This document shows positions 1 through 5,192 of a DNA stretch of 15,601 nt, piece by piece. Every line of letters begins with the position of its first letter. Positions within the stretch are counted from its first letter, which is position 1. A model generated the notes under the pieces. It was not told where the DNA came from. It did no database searches and worked only from the letters and a program-made list of their open reading frames with translations. The translations under genes and the position numbers were made by a program. Location: contig JAGZOP010000046.1 of NCBI GenBank assembly GCA_018383195.1, forward strand, positions 1 to 15,601, written 5' to 3'. Origin of the DNA: Clostridiaceae bacterium (GTDB lineage: Bacteria > Bacillota > Clostridia > Oscillospirales > Butyricicoccaceae).

Positions 1-370
1 CAGCATCGGCATCGAGATCTGCGTCAACGCCGGGGGCGATTTTGCCCAGGCTCAGGCCAATGCCGCCAGCCTGGTGCGCCTGCTCATGGAGGAGCACGGC
101 ATCCCGCTGGACAATGTAGTCCAACACAACCACTGGAATGGCAAGGACTGTCCCAAGACCATCCGGGCCACCGCCGGGGCCTGGGAGGCGTTCCTGGCGC
201 TCTGCCGGGGAGAGCCGGCGAATGTATCCAAGTTGGACACCGACGTGGACACGCTGACGGAGGCCGGCATCATCAACAGCCCGGACTACTGGCGGGCCGG
301 GGACTACTCCGCCGCCAACGTCCAGGCGCTCATCGGCAAGATGGCCGACTATGTACGGGAGGATGAGTGA
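1..370 (+). CDS. N-acetylmuramoyl-L-alanine amidase (phage endolysin), 5' end outside window
   Basis: This is the C-terminal part of a zinc amidase that cleaves the bond between N-acetylmuramic acid and L-alanine in peptidoglycan at phage lysis. The reading frame is open from base 2 and stops with TGA at 368-370. The motif QHNHWNGKDCP (bases 122-154) matches the end of Amidase_2 domains: the first His (125-127) and the Cys (149-151) fit the last two zinc ligands. A tail of about 70 residues follows and resembles the C-terminal extension of clostridial phage amidases (LTEAGIINSPDYW). The stop lies just before the holin start, so the two genes form a lysis cassette. The missing N-terminus should carry the first zinc His and the active-site region. 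Confidence 0.85.
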   Translation, partial: SIGIEICVNAGGDFAQAQANAASLVRLLMEEHGIPLDNVVQHNHWNGKDCPKTIRATAGAWEAFLALCRGEPANVSKLDTDVDTLTEAGIINSPDYWRAGDYSAANVQALIGKMADYVREDE

Positions 371-371
371 C

Positions 372-851
372 ATGGAGCACATCAACGGGATTAAGGGCAC
401 CATCGCGGCTGTGCTCGGCTGCCTGACGGCCCTGTGGGGCTGGTTCGGCTGGCTGGTGGTGGCCTGGGTGGTCTGTATGCTGCTGGACTACGCCACCGGC
501 ACCGCGGCCGCCCTGCGGGTGGGGGAGTGGTCGTCCAAGGTGGCCAGGGACGGCCTGTGGCACAAGCTGGGGGCCGTGGTGGCCGTCCTGGTGGCTGCGA
601 TCCTGGACGGGGTGATCGGCCTCATCCTGGCCAACGTCCCCGCGCTGACACTGCCCTTCGACTACACGGTGTTCCTTACCGTGCTGGTGCTCGTCTGGTA
701 CATCATGACCGAGCTGGGGAGTATCGTGGAGAACATCGGCGCCCTCGGTGCCCCCGTGCCCGCCTGGCTCCGCAAGGCCATCGCCGCCCTGGAGTCCACC
801 GTGGACGGCGCCGGGGACAAGCTGGGCGGCAGCCAGGACGACGAAAAGTAA
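372..851 (+). CDS. Phage holin, TcdE/Phage_holin_4 family
   Basis: This 159-residue protein should form the membrane lesion that lets the endolysin reach the cell wall. It has at least three hydrophobic segments (roughly residues 10-40, 65-90 and 95-115) and two signatures of the Phage_holin_4 family: LDYATGT after the first hydrophobic region and SIVENIGALG near the C-terminus. The tail is charged (SQDDEK). ATG 372 was chosen because GGGAGG at 357-362 lies 9 bases upstream; ATG 351 and ATG 363 have poorly placed ribosome binding sites. The gene starts one base after the amidase stop, so the pair is probably co-translated. Confidence 0.87.
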   Translation: MEHINGIKGTIAAVLGCLTALWGWFGWLVVAWVVCMLLDYATGTAAALRVGEWSSKVARDGLWHKLGAVVAVLVAAILDGVIGLILANVPALTLPFDYTVFLTVLVLVWYIMTELGSIVENIGALGAPVPAWLRKAIAALESTVDGAGDKLGGSQDDEK

Positions 852-877
852 ATTGCCAAGCGATTGGAAATATGAAT

Positions 878-905
878 GCCCCCGGGGCCTGCGGGCCTCG
901 GGGGC
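878..905 (+). terminator. GC-rich hairpin after the lysis genes
   Basis: Twelve bases pair with twelve (GCCCCCGGGGCC with GGCCTCGGGGGC, one G-U pair) around a TGCG loop, starting 26 bases after the holin stop. The following bases are only weakly T-rich. It may therefore be a terminator for the lysis operon, or work together with the minus-strand gene that ends at 913. Confidence 0.6.
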
Positions 906-912
906 GCTGTGC

Positions 913-1077
913 TTATTTGCTGGTATGATCAAAATCATCGGGAAAGAGTTCTCCGTGTGTACTGCCCAGGCCGAACTCGTGGTGAATCCGCGCCTGGGCC
1001 TCCGGGGTGAGCTCGCGCCATACATGCTCCCGACCATCACAGACCAGGAGGAAATCGGCTTCCCAATAGTTTGTCAT
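913..1077 (-). CDS. Small phage-encoded protein, 54 residues, unknown
   Basis: The start ATG (complement of 1075-1077) has AAGGGAG about 7 bases upstream, which supports a short gene rather than the longer open frame extending to 1224. The protein begins MTNYWEADFLLVCDGREHVW and is acidic at the C-terminus (ELFPDDFDH). It has no signal peptide, membrane segment or cysteine pair. It is the last gene of a minus-strand group (1561 to 913), which convergently meets the holin transcript. I do not recognise a family. Confidence 0.55.
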   Translation of the reverse strand: MTNYWEADFLLVCDGREHVWRELTPEAQARIHHEFGLGSTHGELFPDDFDHTSK

Positions 1078-1138
1078 GGTGTGCTCCCTTCTGCCCTCGT
1101 GACCTCCGGGGCGGGTGGCGTGGTTACTTGCGGCGGAA

Positions 1139-1312
1139 CTATTCGGGGTCCTGCGTGTCCAACTGGGCGATGAACTCAGATCGGATGAGCTCCCACATAT
1201 CACGGCTCCCGGTACCCTCGTCAAAGCTCAGCATTACCGATGTAAGGGCGGTTTTGATGCGGCACATATCCGCACGGCTCATGGTTACGGTTCTCATTTC
1301 CTGATTTAACAT
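1139..1312 (-). CDS. Small phage-encoded protein, 57 residues, unknown
   Basis: ATG at the complement of 1310-1312 is preceded by AAGGAGG with a 9-base gap, an excellent ribosome binding site. The frame starts MLNQEMRTVTMSRADMCRIK and ends in DTQDPE followed by TAG. It is predicted to be mostly helical, with a middle section (SFDEGTGSRDMWELIRSEF) that looks like a short loop followed by a helix. It is the second of three minus-strand genes and is separated by 61 bases from the next start. No family is recognised. Confidence 0.6.
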   Translation of the reverse strand: MLNQEMRTVTMSRADMCRIKTALTSVMLSFDEGTGSRDMWELIRSEFIAQLDTQDPE

Positions 1313-1355
1313 CTCGTGTTTCCTCCTTGATTCCTCTGCCTTACGCTGTTATAAT

Positions 1356-1390
1356 CAAGGTGGCCGGGGTAAGGCTCCCGGCTCACCTTG
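1356..1390. other. Hairpin between two small phage genes
   Basis: CAAGGTG-GCCGGG pairs with CCCGGC-T-CACCTTG around an 8-base loop, with one bulged base. It lies in the gap between the 41-codon and 57-codon minus-strand genes, just upstream of the AAGGAGG of the latter. It may act as an RNA processing or attenuation structure, or be a protein-binding palindrome. Confidence 0.4.
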
Positions 1391-1396
1391 GGGTGT

Positions 1397-1437
1397 GTGG
1401 GGCGGTGGGCTTTGGGTTGTCAGCCGCCCCACTTTTT
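1397..1437 (+). terminator. Hairpin with T5 tract
   Basis: GTGGGGCGG (1397-1405) pairs perfectly with CCGCCCCAC (1424-1432), and TTTTT follows at once on the plus strand. The T-run overlaps the stop region of the minus-strand gene ending at 1436. As a plus-strand terminator it would stop read-through from the lysis genes towards the control region at 1600-1740. Confidence 0.5.
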
Positions 1438-1561
1438 ATGCCTTGACCTTGCTGTCCCGCACGATTTTAGCGGCGGCTTCCGGGTCTTTGGCGGTGGCTT
1501 CAATCAGTTTTGCGATGTTCTCCAGATACTGATTGAGTTCCGCGGTGGTCATCTCGTTCAT
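1436..1561 (-). CDS. Very small phage-encoded protein, 41 residues, unknown
   Basis: ATG at the complement of 1559-1561 follows AAAGGAG by about 8 bases. The frame reads MNEMTTAELNQYLENIAKL, continues as a second amphipathic helix rich in Ala and Lys, and ends with TAA. It is first in the minus-strand group, about 50 bases downstream of a good promoter at 1612-1640. That position is typical of an early or regulatory phage gene. No family is recognised. Confidence 0.55.
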   Translation of the reverse strand: MNEMTTAELNQYLENIAKLIEATAKDPEAAAKIVRDSKVKA

Positions 1562-1611
1562 TCACCTCACTCCTTTCTGTAAGAGACTTGGGATCTCTGC
1601 CTTACGAGTAT

Positions 1612-1640
1612 AGTATAATACATGCATACATGTATTACAA
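1612..1640 (-). promoter_or_regulatory. Sigma-A promoter for the minus-strand small-gene group
   Basis: Read on the minus strand, TTGTAA (complement of 1635-1640) and TATACT (complement of 1612-1617) are separated by exactly 17 bases. The spacer is almost wholly the operator copy at 1618-1635. A repressor bound there would block RNA polymerase directly. Confidence 0.6.
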
Positions 1641-1701
1641 GGGGTATTCTGTACAAACATGTATACATGTATTTGTACAGTTTATACATGGATGCATGAA
1701 T
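1618..1701. promoter_or_regulatory. Three operator copies, consensus ATACATG-N4-CATGTAT
   Basis: Three 18-bp palindromes lie at 1618-1635 (perfect arms, spacer CATA), 1655-1672 (one mismatch, spacer TATA) and 1684-1701 (one mismatch, spacer GATG). The middle copy is further flanked by TGTACAAA and TTTGTACA. They lie between the minus-strand promoter and the GTG start of the ribbon-helix-helix gene at 1736. A possible plus-strand -10 box, TATAGT, is at 1712-1717, with the third copy over its -35 position. The likeliest binder is the adjacent ribbon-helix-helix protein, by inference from its location. Confidence 0.7.
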
Positions 1702-1735
1702 TTAAATGTGATATAGTAGAGCAGAGGTGATGTAA

Positions 1736-1921
1736 GTGGCTACAAAAGCGCATTTGGAAGGGAATAAACGATACCTGGAAAAGCTGGATCACATCACGAT
1801 CCGTGTGCAGGGAGGCACAAAGGAAAAAATAAAGGCCCGCGCCCAGCAGAAGGGTATGAGCCTGAACGCTTATATCGTGTATTTGATCGAGAAGGACATG
1901 AAAACAGAGGAGGACACCTAA
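1736..1921 (+). CDS. Ribbon-helix-helix (Arc/CopG-type) DNA-binding protein
   Basis: This 61-residue protein has the ribbon-helix-helix layout: a short strand (DHITIRVQGG), a first helix (TKEKIKARAQQKG), a turn (MSLN) and a second helix (AYIVYLIEKDM). Proteins of this fold dimerise and place the strand in the major groove of operator DNA. The start is GTG at 1736, with AGAGGTGA 5 bases upstream. It lies next to three palindromic operators and diverges from the small-gene operon, so it is probably a repressor of that operon and of itself. An antitoxin role is possible, but no toxin gene is next to it. Its last four residues, EEDT, are encoded by the hairpin at 1907-1937. Confidence 0.75.
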   Translation: MATKAHLEGNKRYLEKLDHITIRVQGGTKEKIKARAQQKGMSLNAYIVYLIEKDMKTEEDT

Positions 1922-1937
1922 TTCAGGTGTCCTCCTC
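1907..1937. terminator. Perfect hairpin shared by two convergent stop codons
   Basis: A 13-bp perfect stem (GAGGAGGACACCT with AGGTGTCCTCCTC) encloses the loop AATTC. It contains the stop codons of both convergent genes, so both proteins end in EEDT. On the minus strand the next bases are TGTTTTC, a weak T tract. The position suggests a two-way terminator or a dsRNA end point. Confidence 0.65.
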
Positions 1938-2093
1938 CAAGTCTATTTCGCCAATTTCCGACTCAAACTTTGCGATATACTCTTTACAGGCCCATTCGAT
2001 TTCCTTGATGCGGGATCTTCCATAATATTTTCCGATGTAGGACATCTTGCGGGCAATGTCCTCGCTTATAACCATCGTAAATTTGACATCCAT
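1923..2093 (-). CDS. Small ribbon-helix-helix-like regulator, 56 residues
   Basis: The protein starts MDVKFTMVIS, which fits a DNA-contacting strand. It continues with a helix (EDIARKMSYIGKYYG) and a second helix beginning RSRIKEIEWACKEYI, the order seen in CopG-like proteins. ATG at the complement of 2091-2093 has GAGGTGA about 5 bases upstream; the nearby ATG codons in other frames give no open frame of this quality. It converges on the gene at 1736-1921 and shares its terminator hairpin. A GGGTA-TTG-TACCC palindrome lies 14 bases upstream of the start, which suggests autoregulation. The fold assignment rests on pattern only. Confidence 0.6.
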   Translation of the reverse strand: MDVKFTMVISEDIARKMSYIGKYYGRSRIKEIEWACKEYIAKFESEIGEIDLEEDT

Positions 2094-2106
2094 GCCATCA
2101 CCTCAC

Positions 2107-2119
2107 GGGTATTGTACCC
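2107..2119 (-). promoter_or_regulatory. Palindrome over a possible -10 box of the small regulator gene
   Basis: GGGTA and TACCC flank TTG, and the minus-strand sequence TACAAT inside it resembles a -10 box. No clear -35 box is seen 17 bases away. It is a candidate self-binding operator for the protein encoded at 1923-2093. Confidence 0.35.
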
Positions 2120-2144
2120 ATGAAGTGAATTATTAGGGCTGAAA

Positions 2145-2164
2145 CAGTATTGACTCAGTATTGA
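2145..2164. repeat. Tandem CAGTATTGA repeat, 11-bp period
   Basis: CAGTATTGA occurs at 2145-2153 and 2156-2164, so the copies lie on the same face of the helix. The repeat is in the gap upstream of the minus-strand regulator gene. It may be a pair of protein-binding sites. Confidence 0.35.
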
Positions 2165-2171
2165 TATGGTG

Positions 2172-2219
2172 ATAAAATTTTTAAGAAAGCCGGACAGGAG
2201 CTACCGACTCCTGTCCGGC
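2172..2219 (-). terminator. Rho-independent terminator of the DUF6514-like gene
   Basis: A 12-bp perfect stem (GCCGGACAGGAG with CTCCTGTCCGGC, 7-base loop) at 2189-2219 starts right after the minus-strand stop codon at 2226. On that strand it is followed by TTTCTTAAAAATTTT. Confidence 0.8.
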
Positions 2220-2225
2220 AAGGAA

Positions 2226-2462
2226 TTACTCCAGCATGTCCAGCACGGCGTCCTTCAGATGCAGCGGTGAGAGGCTGTACCTGTTGAACGCCATGACCAT
2301 GCGGAAGACCAGCTCCGCATCGGTCGATACGTCCTGAAGGATCTGCACAGGGCCTTGGTGTAAGAGGCCATAGGCTACGATATCGTAGCTATAGTATGTG
2401 CCGACCTCCGGGGCGTATTTCTTTCTTCTGAACATGAAATAGGATATGGGCACGACAATCAT
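2226..2462 (-). CDS. DUF6514-like small protein
   Basis: The protein has about 78 residues. Its second half carries the pattern I recall for the DUF6514 family of Clostridia: VQILQDVSTD, then a spaced FNRYSLSPLHLKD and an acidic end (VLDMLE). The function of that family is unknown. The start is uncertain. ATG at 2460-2462 sits directly on a GAAAGG, GTG at 2451-2453 has the same GAAAGG at a better 9-base gap, and ATG at 2433-2435 has none. The longer open frame to 2528 lacks a ribosome binding site. A strong terminator follows directly. It may be a phage cargo gene, as it lies between phage regulators and the attachment site. Confidence 0.6.
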   Translation of the reverse strand: MIVVPISYFMFRRKKYAPEVGTYYSYDIVAYGLLHQGPVQILQDVSTDAELVFRMVMAFNRYSLSPLHLKDAVLDMLE

Positions 2463-2607
2463 CCTTTCTCTGTCTATTGGATGCGTCGCGCTTTGGGAGG
2501 CCCACGGCACCGTACTGGTGGGCCACATATATCACACAAAATGCAACACAAATACTGCGCCAAATGAGCAAGTAATTGCGTCGCAGTTGATTTGAAAATC
2601 GGTTATT

Positions 2608-2633
2608 GGGTTCGACTCCCCCCGCCTCCACCA
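2608..2633 (+). other. Probable phage attachment site: 26-bp tmRNA 3' end copy
   Basis: The 26 bases hold a T-loop sequence (TTCGACT), a C-rich stem half and the acceptor end CGCCTCCACCA, as in clostridial tmRNA. The bases before it cannot form a full T-stem: TTGGG faces CCCCC. No 5' half beginning GGGGGCG is present upstream. It is therefore a duplicated 3' end, not a working gene, as expected for attR of a phage integrated in ssrA. A tRNA-Ser 3' end is a less likely alternative. Two small palindromes (2577-2585 and 2589-2600) lie just upstream, where integrase sites would be. Confidence 0.6.
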
Positions 2634-2649
2634 AAAAGAAAGACACGAC
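2633..2649 (+). repeat. Left terminal inverted repeat (17 bp)
   Basis: AAAAAGAAAGACACGAC is identical to the reverse complement of 15506-15522. It overlaps the last A of the tmRNA-like CCA end. The copy is followed by three unmatched bases and the left hairpin. Confidence 0.8.
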
Positions 2650-2652
2650 TTT

Positions 2653-2681
2653 GGGGGACACTTCGTAAAGAAGTGTCCCCC
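2653..2681 (-). terminator. Left-end hairpin, outward-facing terminator
   Basis: A perfect 12-bp stem (GGGGGACACTTC with GAAGTGTCCCCC) has the loop GTAAA. Read outward on the minus strand, it is followed by AAAGTCGTGTCTTTCTTTTT, which fits a terminator. It matches the right-end hairpin at 24 of 29 positions. Two neighbouring G-C pairs are swapped to C-G between the ends, so pairing is kept. It could also be read by the recombinase. Confidence 0.6.
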
Positions 2682-2751
2682 AAACTATTTGTTAAGCCAG
2701 CCGAATTTGATTGGATTGCAGGGAAATTTAACTTATTCGGAGGTAATCATC

Positions 2752-3120
2752 ATGGAAAAGTCCACATTTGAGCAGATGGGCGGAACCTACCGTCAGGAGG
2801 GAGATTACCTTCTCCCCAATCTCACAACGCCAGAGCCCGTTCCTGTCGGCATCTGGGGCCAGCGGCGCAGACGGTACCTGCGGGCGCATCGGCAAGCGCT
2901 CTGTACCGCCCTGCTTTTCGGAGGGAAGATGGATGCCCACCTTGCGGAAATTGACCGGCAGGCGGAGGAACTGTTTTCTCAGCTGGTAAGCCAGATAGCA
3001 GACAGTGAGGGTGTGACGGAGCAACTCAAAGCCGAACATCAGATGGAATGGGTCAAGCGGATGAACAGCATCCGCAACCGGGCAGAAGAATTTATCTATT
3101 ACGAGTACATATATTGTTGA
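2752..3120 (+). CDS. tnpV: TnpV family transposon protein
   Basis: This 122-residue protein matches the TnpV family of Tn4451-type elements. Signs are the start FEQMGGTYRQEGDYLLPNL, the basic segment QRRRRYLRAHR, the central KMDAHLAEIDRQAEELF, and the end QMEWVKRMNSIRNRAEEFI. The biochemical role of TnpV is not established; it is a hallmark of these elements. ATG 2752 has CGGAGG 8 bases upstream; the frame is open further back to 2689 without a ribosome binding site. It is the first gene inside the left end and has its own terminator, so it is transcribed apart from the hsd genes. The length fits the family. Confidence 0.85.
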   Translation: MEKSTFEQMGGTYRQEGDYLLPNLTTPEPVPVGIWGQRRRRYLRAHRQALCTALLFGGKMDAHLAEIDRQAEELFSQLVSQIADSEGVTEQLKAEHQMEWVKRMNSIRNRAEEFIYYEYIYC

Positions 3121-3121
3121 G

Positions 3122-3163
3122 CGTACGGGGCTGGCAGAGTTTTCTGCCGGCCCCGTGCGTTTT
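3122..3163 (+). terminator. Rho-independent terminator of tnpV
   Basis: Seventeen bases at 3122-3138 pair with 3143-3159 (G-U pairs included) around a 4-base loop, directly after the tnpV stop codon, and are followed by TTTT. Confidence 0.85.
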
Positions 3164-3461
3164 CCAGAAAGAACCATATTCCGCCACCATAGGAAAGTGG
3201 ACGTGACCGGCCCTATTGAATTTCCTGCTCCAAATCCCGAAACAATCCAGAATAAGAGTTTCATTGATAGAAGTATTGTGTTCCTTACACAACTCCAGGA
3301 TTTGCTTCTAAATATTGGTAACGAAAGACGATCATACAGAAGATTGCATTTCCACAAAAAGGTGATACAATAAACCCAAGTATCCACTGCCTTAGAGGTG
3401 CTAAGATGGCAGCGCAGCTGATATTCTGGAGTTCGTTTCGGGAAAAGGAAGGGAAAAAAGC
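3164..3461. promoter_or_regulatory. Gene-free control region upstream of hsdM
   Basis: Roughly 300 bases have no convincing gene on either strand. They hold the probable hsd promoter at 3344-3371 and a small palindrome, TTGTGT-tcctt-ACACAA, at 3276-3292. The leader from the promoter to the hsdM start is about 85 bases. Nothing else is recognised. Confidence 0.45.
3344..3371 (+). promoter_or_regulatory. Likely promoter of the hsd operon
   Basis: TTGCAT (3344-3349) and TACAAT (3366-3371) are separated by 16 bases, close to the sigma-A consensus. It is the best match between the tnpV terminator and hsdM. Confidence 0.5.
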
Positions 3462-5192
3462 ATGAGTTTGAGCGCGAATATAAATGAGAAAGCCGCCCTG
3501 ATCTGGGCGATTGCCGACAAGCTGACCGGCGTATATAAGCCCCATGAATACGGAGAGGTGATCCTGCCCCTGACGGTGATCCGCCGCTTCGACTGTATCC
3601 TGGCGGACACCAAGGATGCGGTGCTGGAGAAGTTTGAGGCAGTGAAAAACCTTCCCATGCGGGATGTGCTGCTGCGCAACGCCTCCGGCAAGGCGTTCTA
3701 CAACACCAGCAAATATACCTTCGAGCGCCTGTTGGATGACCCGGACAACATCGAAGCTAATTTCCGGGCCTATCTGAACGGCTTTTCCGAAAATGTGCGG
3801 GATATTTTGGAGAAATTCAAGTTTGATGGTCACATTACCACCATGTCCAACAAAGGCATCCTCTACATCGTGCTGAAGGAGTTCACCACCCCCAAGGCCA
3901 ACCTGCACCCGGACCTGATCTCCAACCTGGAGATGGGCTATATCTTTGAAGAGATTATCCGCCGCTTTTCCGAGGCGCACAACGAGGACGCCGGCCAGCA
4001 CTACACGCCCCGCGAGGTCATTCAACTGATGGTCAATATCCTGTTCTACGATGACAACGACATTCTGTCCGGGAACAACGTGGCCAAGACCATCTATGAC
4101 CCCGCCTGCGGCACGGGCGGTATGCTGTCTGTGGCGGAGGAGTACCTGCACAAACTGAACGTAGCCACCGAGCTGATGGCCTTCGGTCAGGAGCTGAACG
4201 ACCAGACCTTTGCTATCTGCAAGGCGGATATGCTCATCAAGGGAAACAACGCCGACTTCATCAAGGATGGCAACACCCTGTCCGATGACCAGTTCGAGGG
4301 CCAGACTTTCGACTATATCCTGTCCAATCCTCCCTTTGGCCGGGAGTGGAAGAACGAGAAAGCAGCGGTGGAAGCCGAGTCCAAGCGGGGCTTTGCCGGA
4401 CGGTTCGGCCCCGGCCTGCCTGCGGCCAGCGACGGACAGATGTTGTTCCTGCTCACCGCTATTTCCAAAATGAAGGAGCCCAAGGACGGCGGCAGCCGCA
4501 TTGCCATCATCCACAACGGCTCGCCTCTCTTTACCGGTGATGCCGGCAGCGGCCCCTCTGAGATTCGCAAGTACATTCTGGAAAATGACCTGCTGGAAGC
4601 CATCATCGCCCTGCCCAACGATATTTTCTATAATACCGGCATTGCCACCTACATCTGGGTGCTGTCCAACAAGAAGGCGGGGACCCGCCGGGAGGGCAAA
4701 GTTCAGCTCATCAACGCCAACGGCCTGTATGAAAAGCGCCGCAAGGCCCTGGGCAACAAGCGCAACAACATCCCGGAGCGTGCCATTGAGGAGATCACCC
4801 GATTGTACGGCGACTTTGTGGAGAGCGAGATCAGCAAGATTTTTGACACCACCGACTTCGGCTACACCAAAATCACGGTGGAGCGGCCCTTGAAGGACGA
4901 GAACGGCCAGCCGGTGCTGAAAAAGGGCAAGCCCCAGCCGGACACCACCCTGCGGGATACGGAAAATGTGCCGCTGAAAGAGGACATCCAGACCTACTTT
5001 GCGCGGGAAGTTCTGCCTTTCGCGCCGGATGCCTGGATTGACGAGAAAAAGTCCAAGGTGGGATACGAGATCCCCTTTACCCGGTATTTCTACAAGTACG
5101 AAGCCCCCAAGCCCTCGGCGGAGATCATGCAAGAGATCCTAGCCATTGAAGCGGAACTGGATGGCGCTCTGGCGGAGGTGTTTGGAGAATGA
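3462..5192 (+). CDS. hsdM: Type I restriction-modification DNA methyltransferase subunit
   Basis: HsdM transfers a methyl group from S-adenosylmethionine to adenine N6 in the site chosen by HsdS, and is part of both the methylase (M2S) and the restriction complex. The 576-residue protein has the HsdM N-terminal helical domain (about residues 8-150, with YKPHEYGEVILPLTVIRRFD) and an N6-adenine methylase domain (about 165-480). The SAM-binding motif DPACGTGG begins at residue 213 and the catalytic NPPF is at 289-292. QHYTPREV just before the SAM motif is also typical. ATG 3462 has AGGAAGGG about 8 bases upstream. The length is normal for the family and all key residues are present. The stop overlaps the hsdS start by four bases. 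Confidence 0.96.
   Translation: MSLSANINEKAALIWAIADKLTGVYKPHEYGEVILPLTVIRRFDCILADTKDAVLEKFEAVKNLPMRDVLLRNASGKAFYNTSKYTFERLLDDPDNIEANFRAYLNGFSENVRDILEKFKFDGHITTMSNKGILYIVLKEFTTPKANLHPDLISNLEMGYIFEEIIRRFSEAHNEDAGQHYTPREVIQLMVNILFYDDNDILSGNNVAKTIYDPACGTGGMLSVAEEYLHKLNVATELMAFGQELNDQTFAICKADMLIKGNNADFIKDGNTLSDDQFEGQTFDYILSNPPFGREWKNEKAAVEAESKRGFAGRFGPGLPAASDGQMLFLLTAISKMKEPKDGGSRIAIIHNGSPLFTGDAGSGPSEIRKYILENDLLEAIIALPNDIFYNTGIATYIWVLSNKKAGTRREGKVQLINANGLYEKRRKALGNKRNNIPERAIEEITRLYGDFVESEISKIFDTTDFGYTKITVERPLKDENGQPVLKKGKPQPDTTLRDTENVPLKEDIQTYFAREVLPFAPDAWIDEKKSKVGYEIPFTRYFYKYEAPKPSAEIMQEILAIEAELDGALAEVFGE

Larger units (their letters stand above)
1..2633. mobile_element. Right end of a prophage (partial)
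   Basis: The stretch starts inside an endolysin gene, continues with a holin, and then holds only very small genes and regulators up to a copy of a tmRNA 3' end at 2608-2633. A lysis cassette, then small accessory genes, then an attachment site is a common layout for the right end of a temperate phage in Firmicutes. The integrase and structural genes are not in the window. That the prophage ends exactly at the tmRNA-like sequence is an inference. Confidence 0.7.

Noticed and set aside
1388..1582. Plus-strand open frame of 64 codons
   Set aside because: It is opposite the 41-codon gene with a good ribosome binding site and runs through a hairpin with T5.
1736..2093. Toxin-antitoxin pair
   Set aside because: Both genes look like ribbon-helix-helix proteins, they are convergent rather than in one operon, and neither resembles a toxin.
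2529..2633. Complete tmRNA or tRNA gene
   Set aside because: Only the 3' end is present; the T-stem is broken on its 5' side, and no matching 5' acceptor half or D-arm is seen upstream.
3285..5132. Long open frame on the minus strand opposite hsdM (615 codons)
   Set aside because: It lies wholly opposite a gene with clear catalytic motifs, has no recognisable domain, and reflects codon bias in GC-rich DNA.
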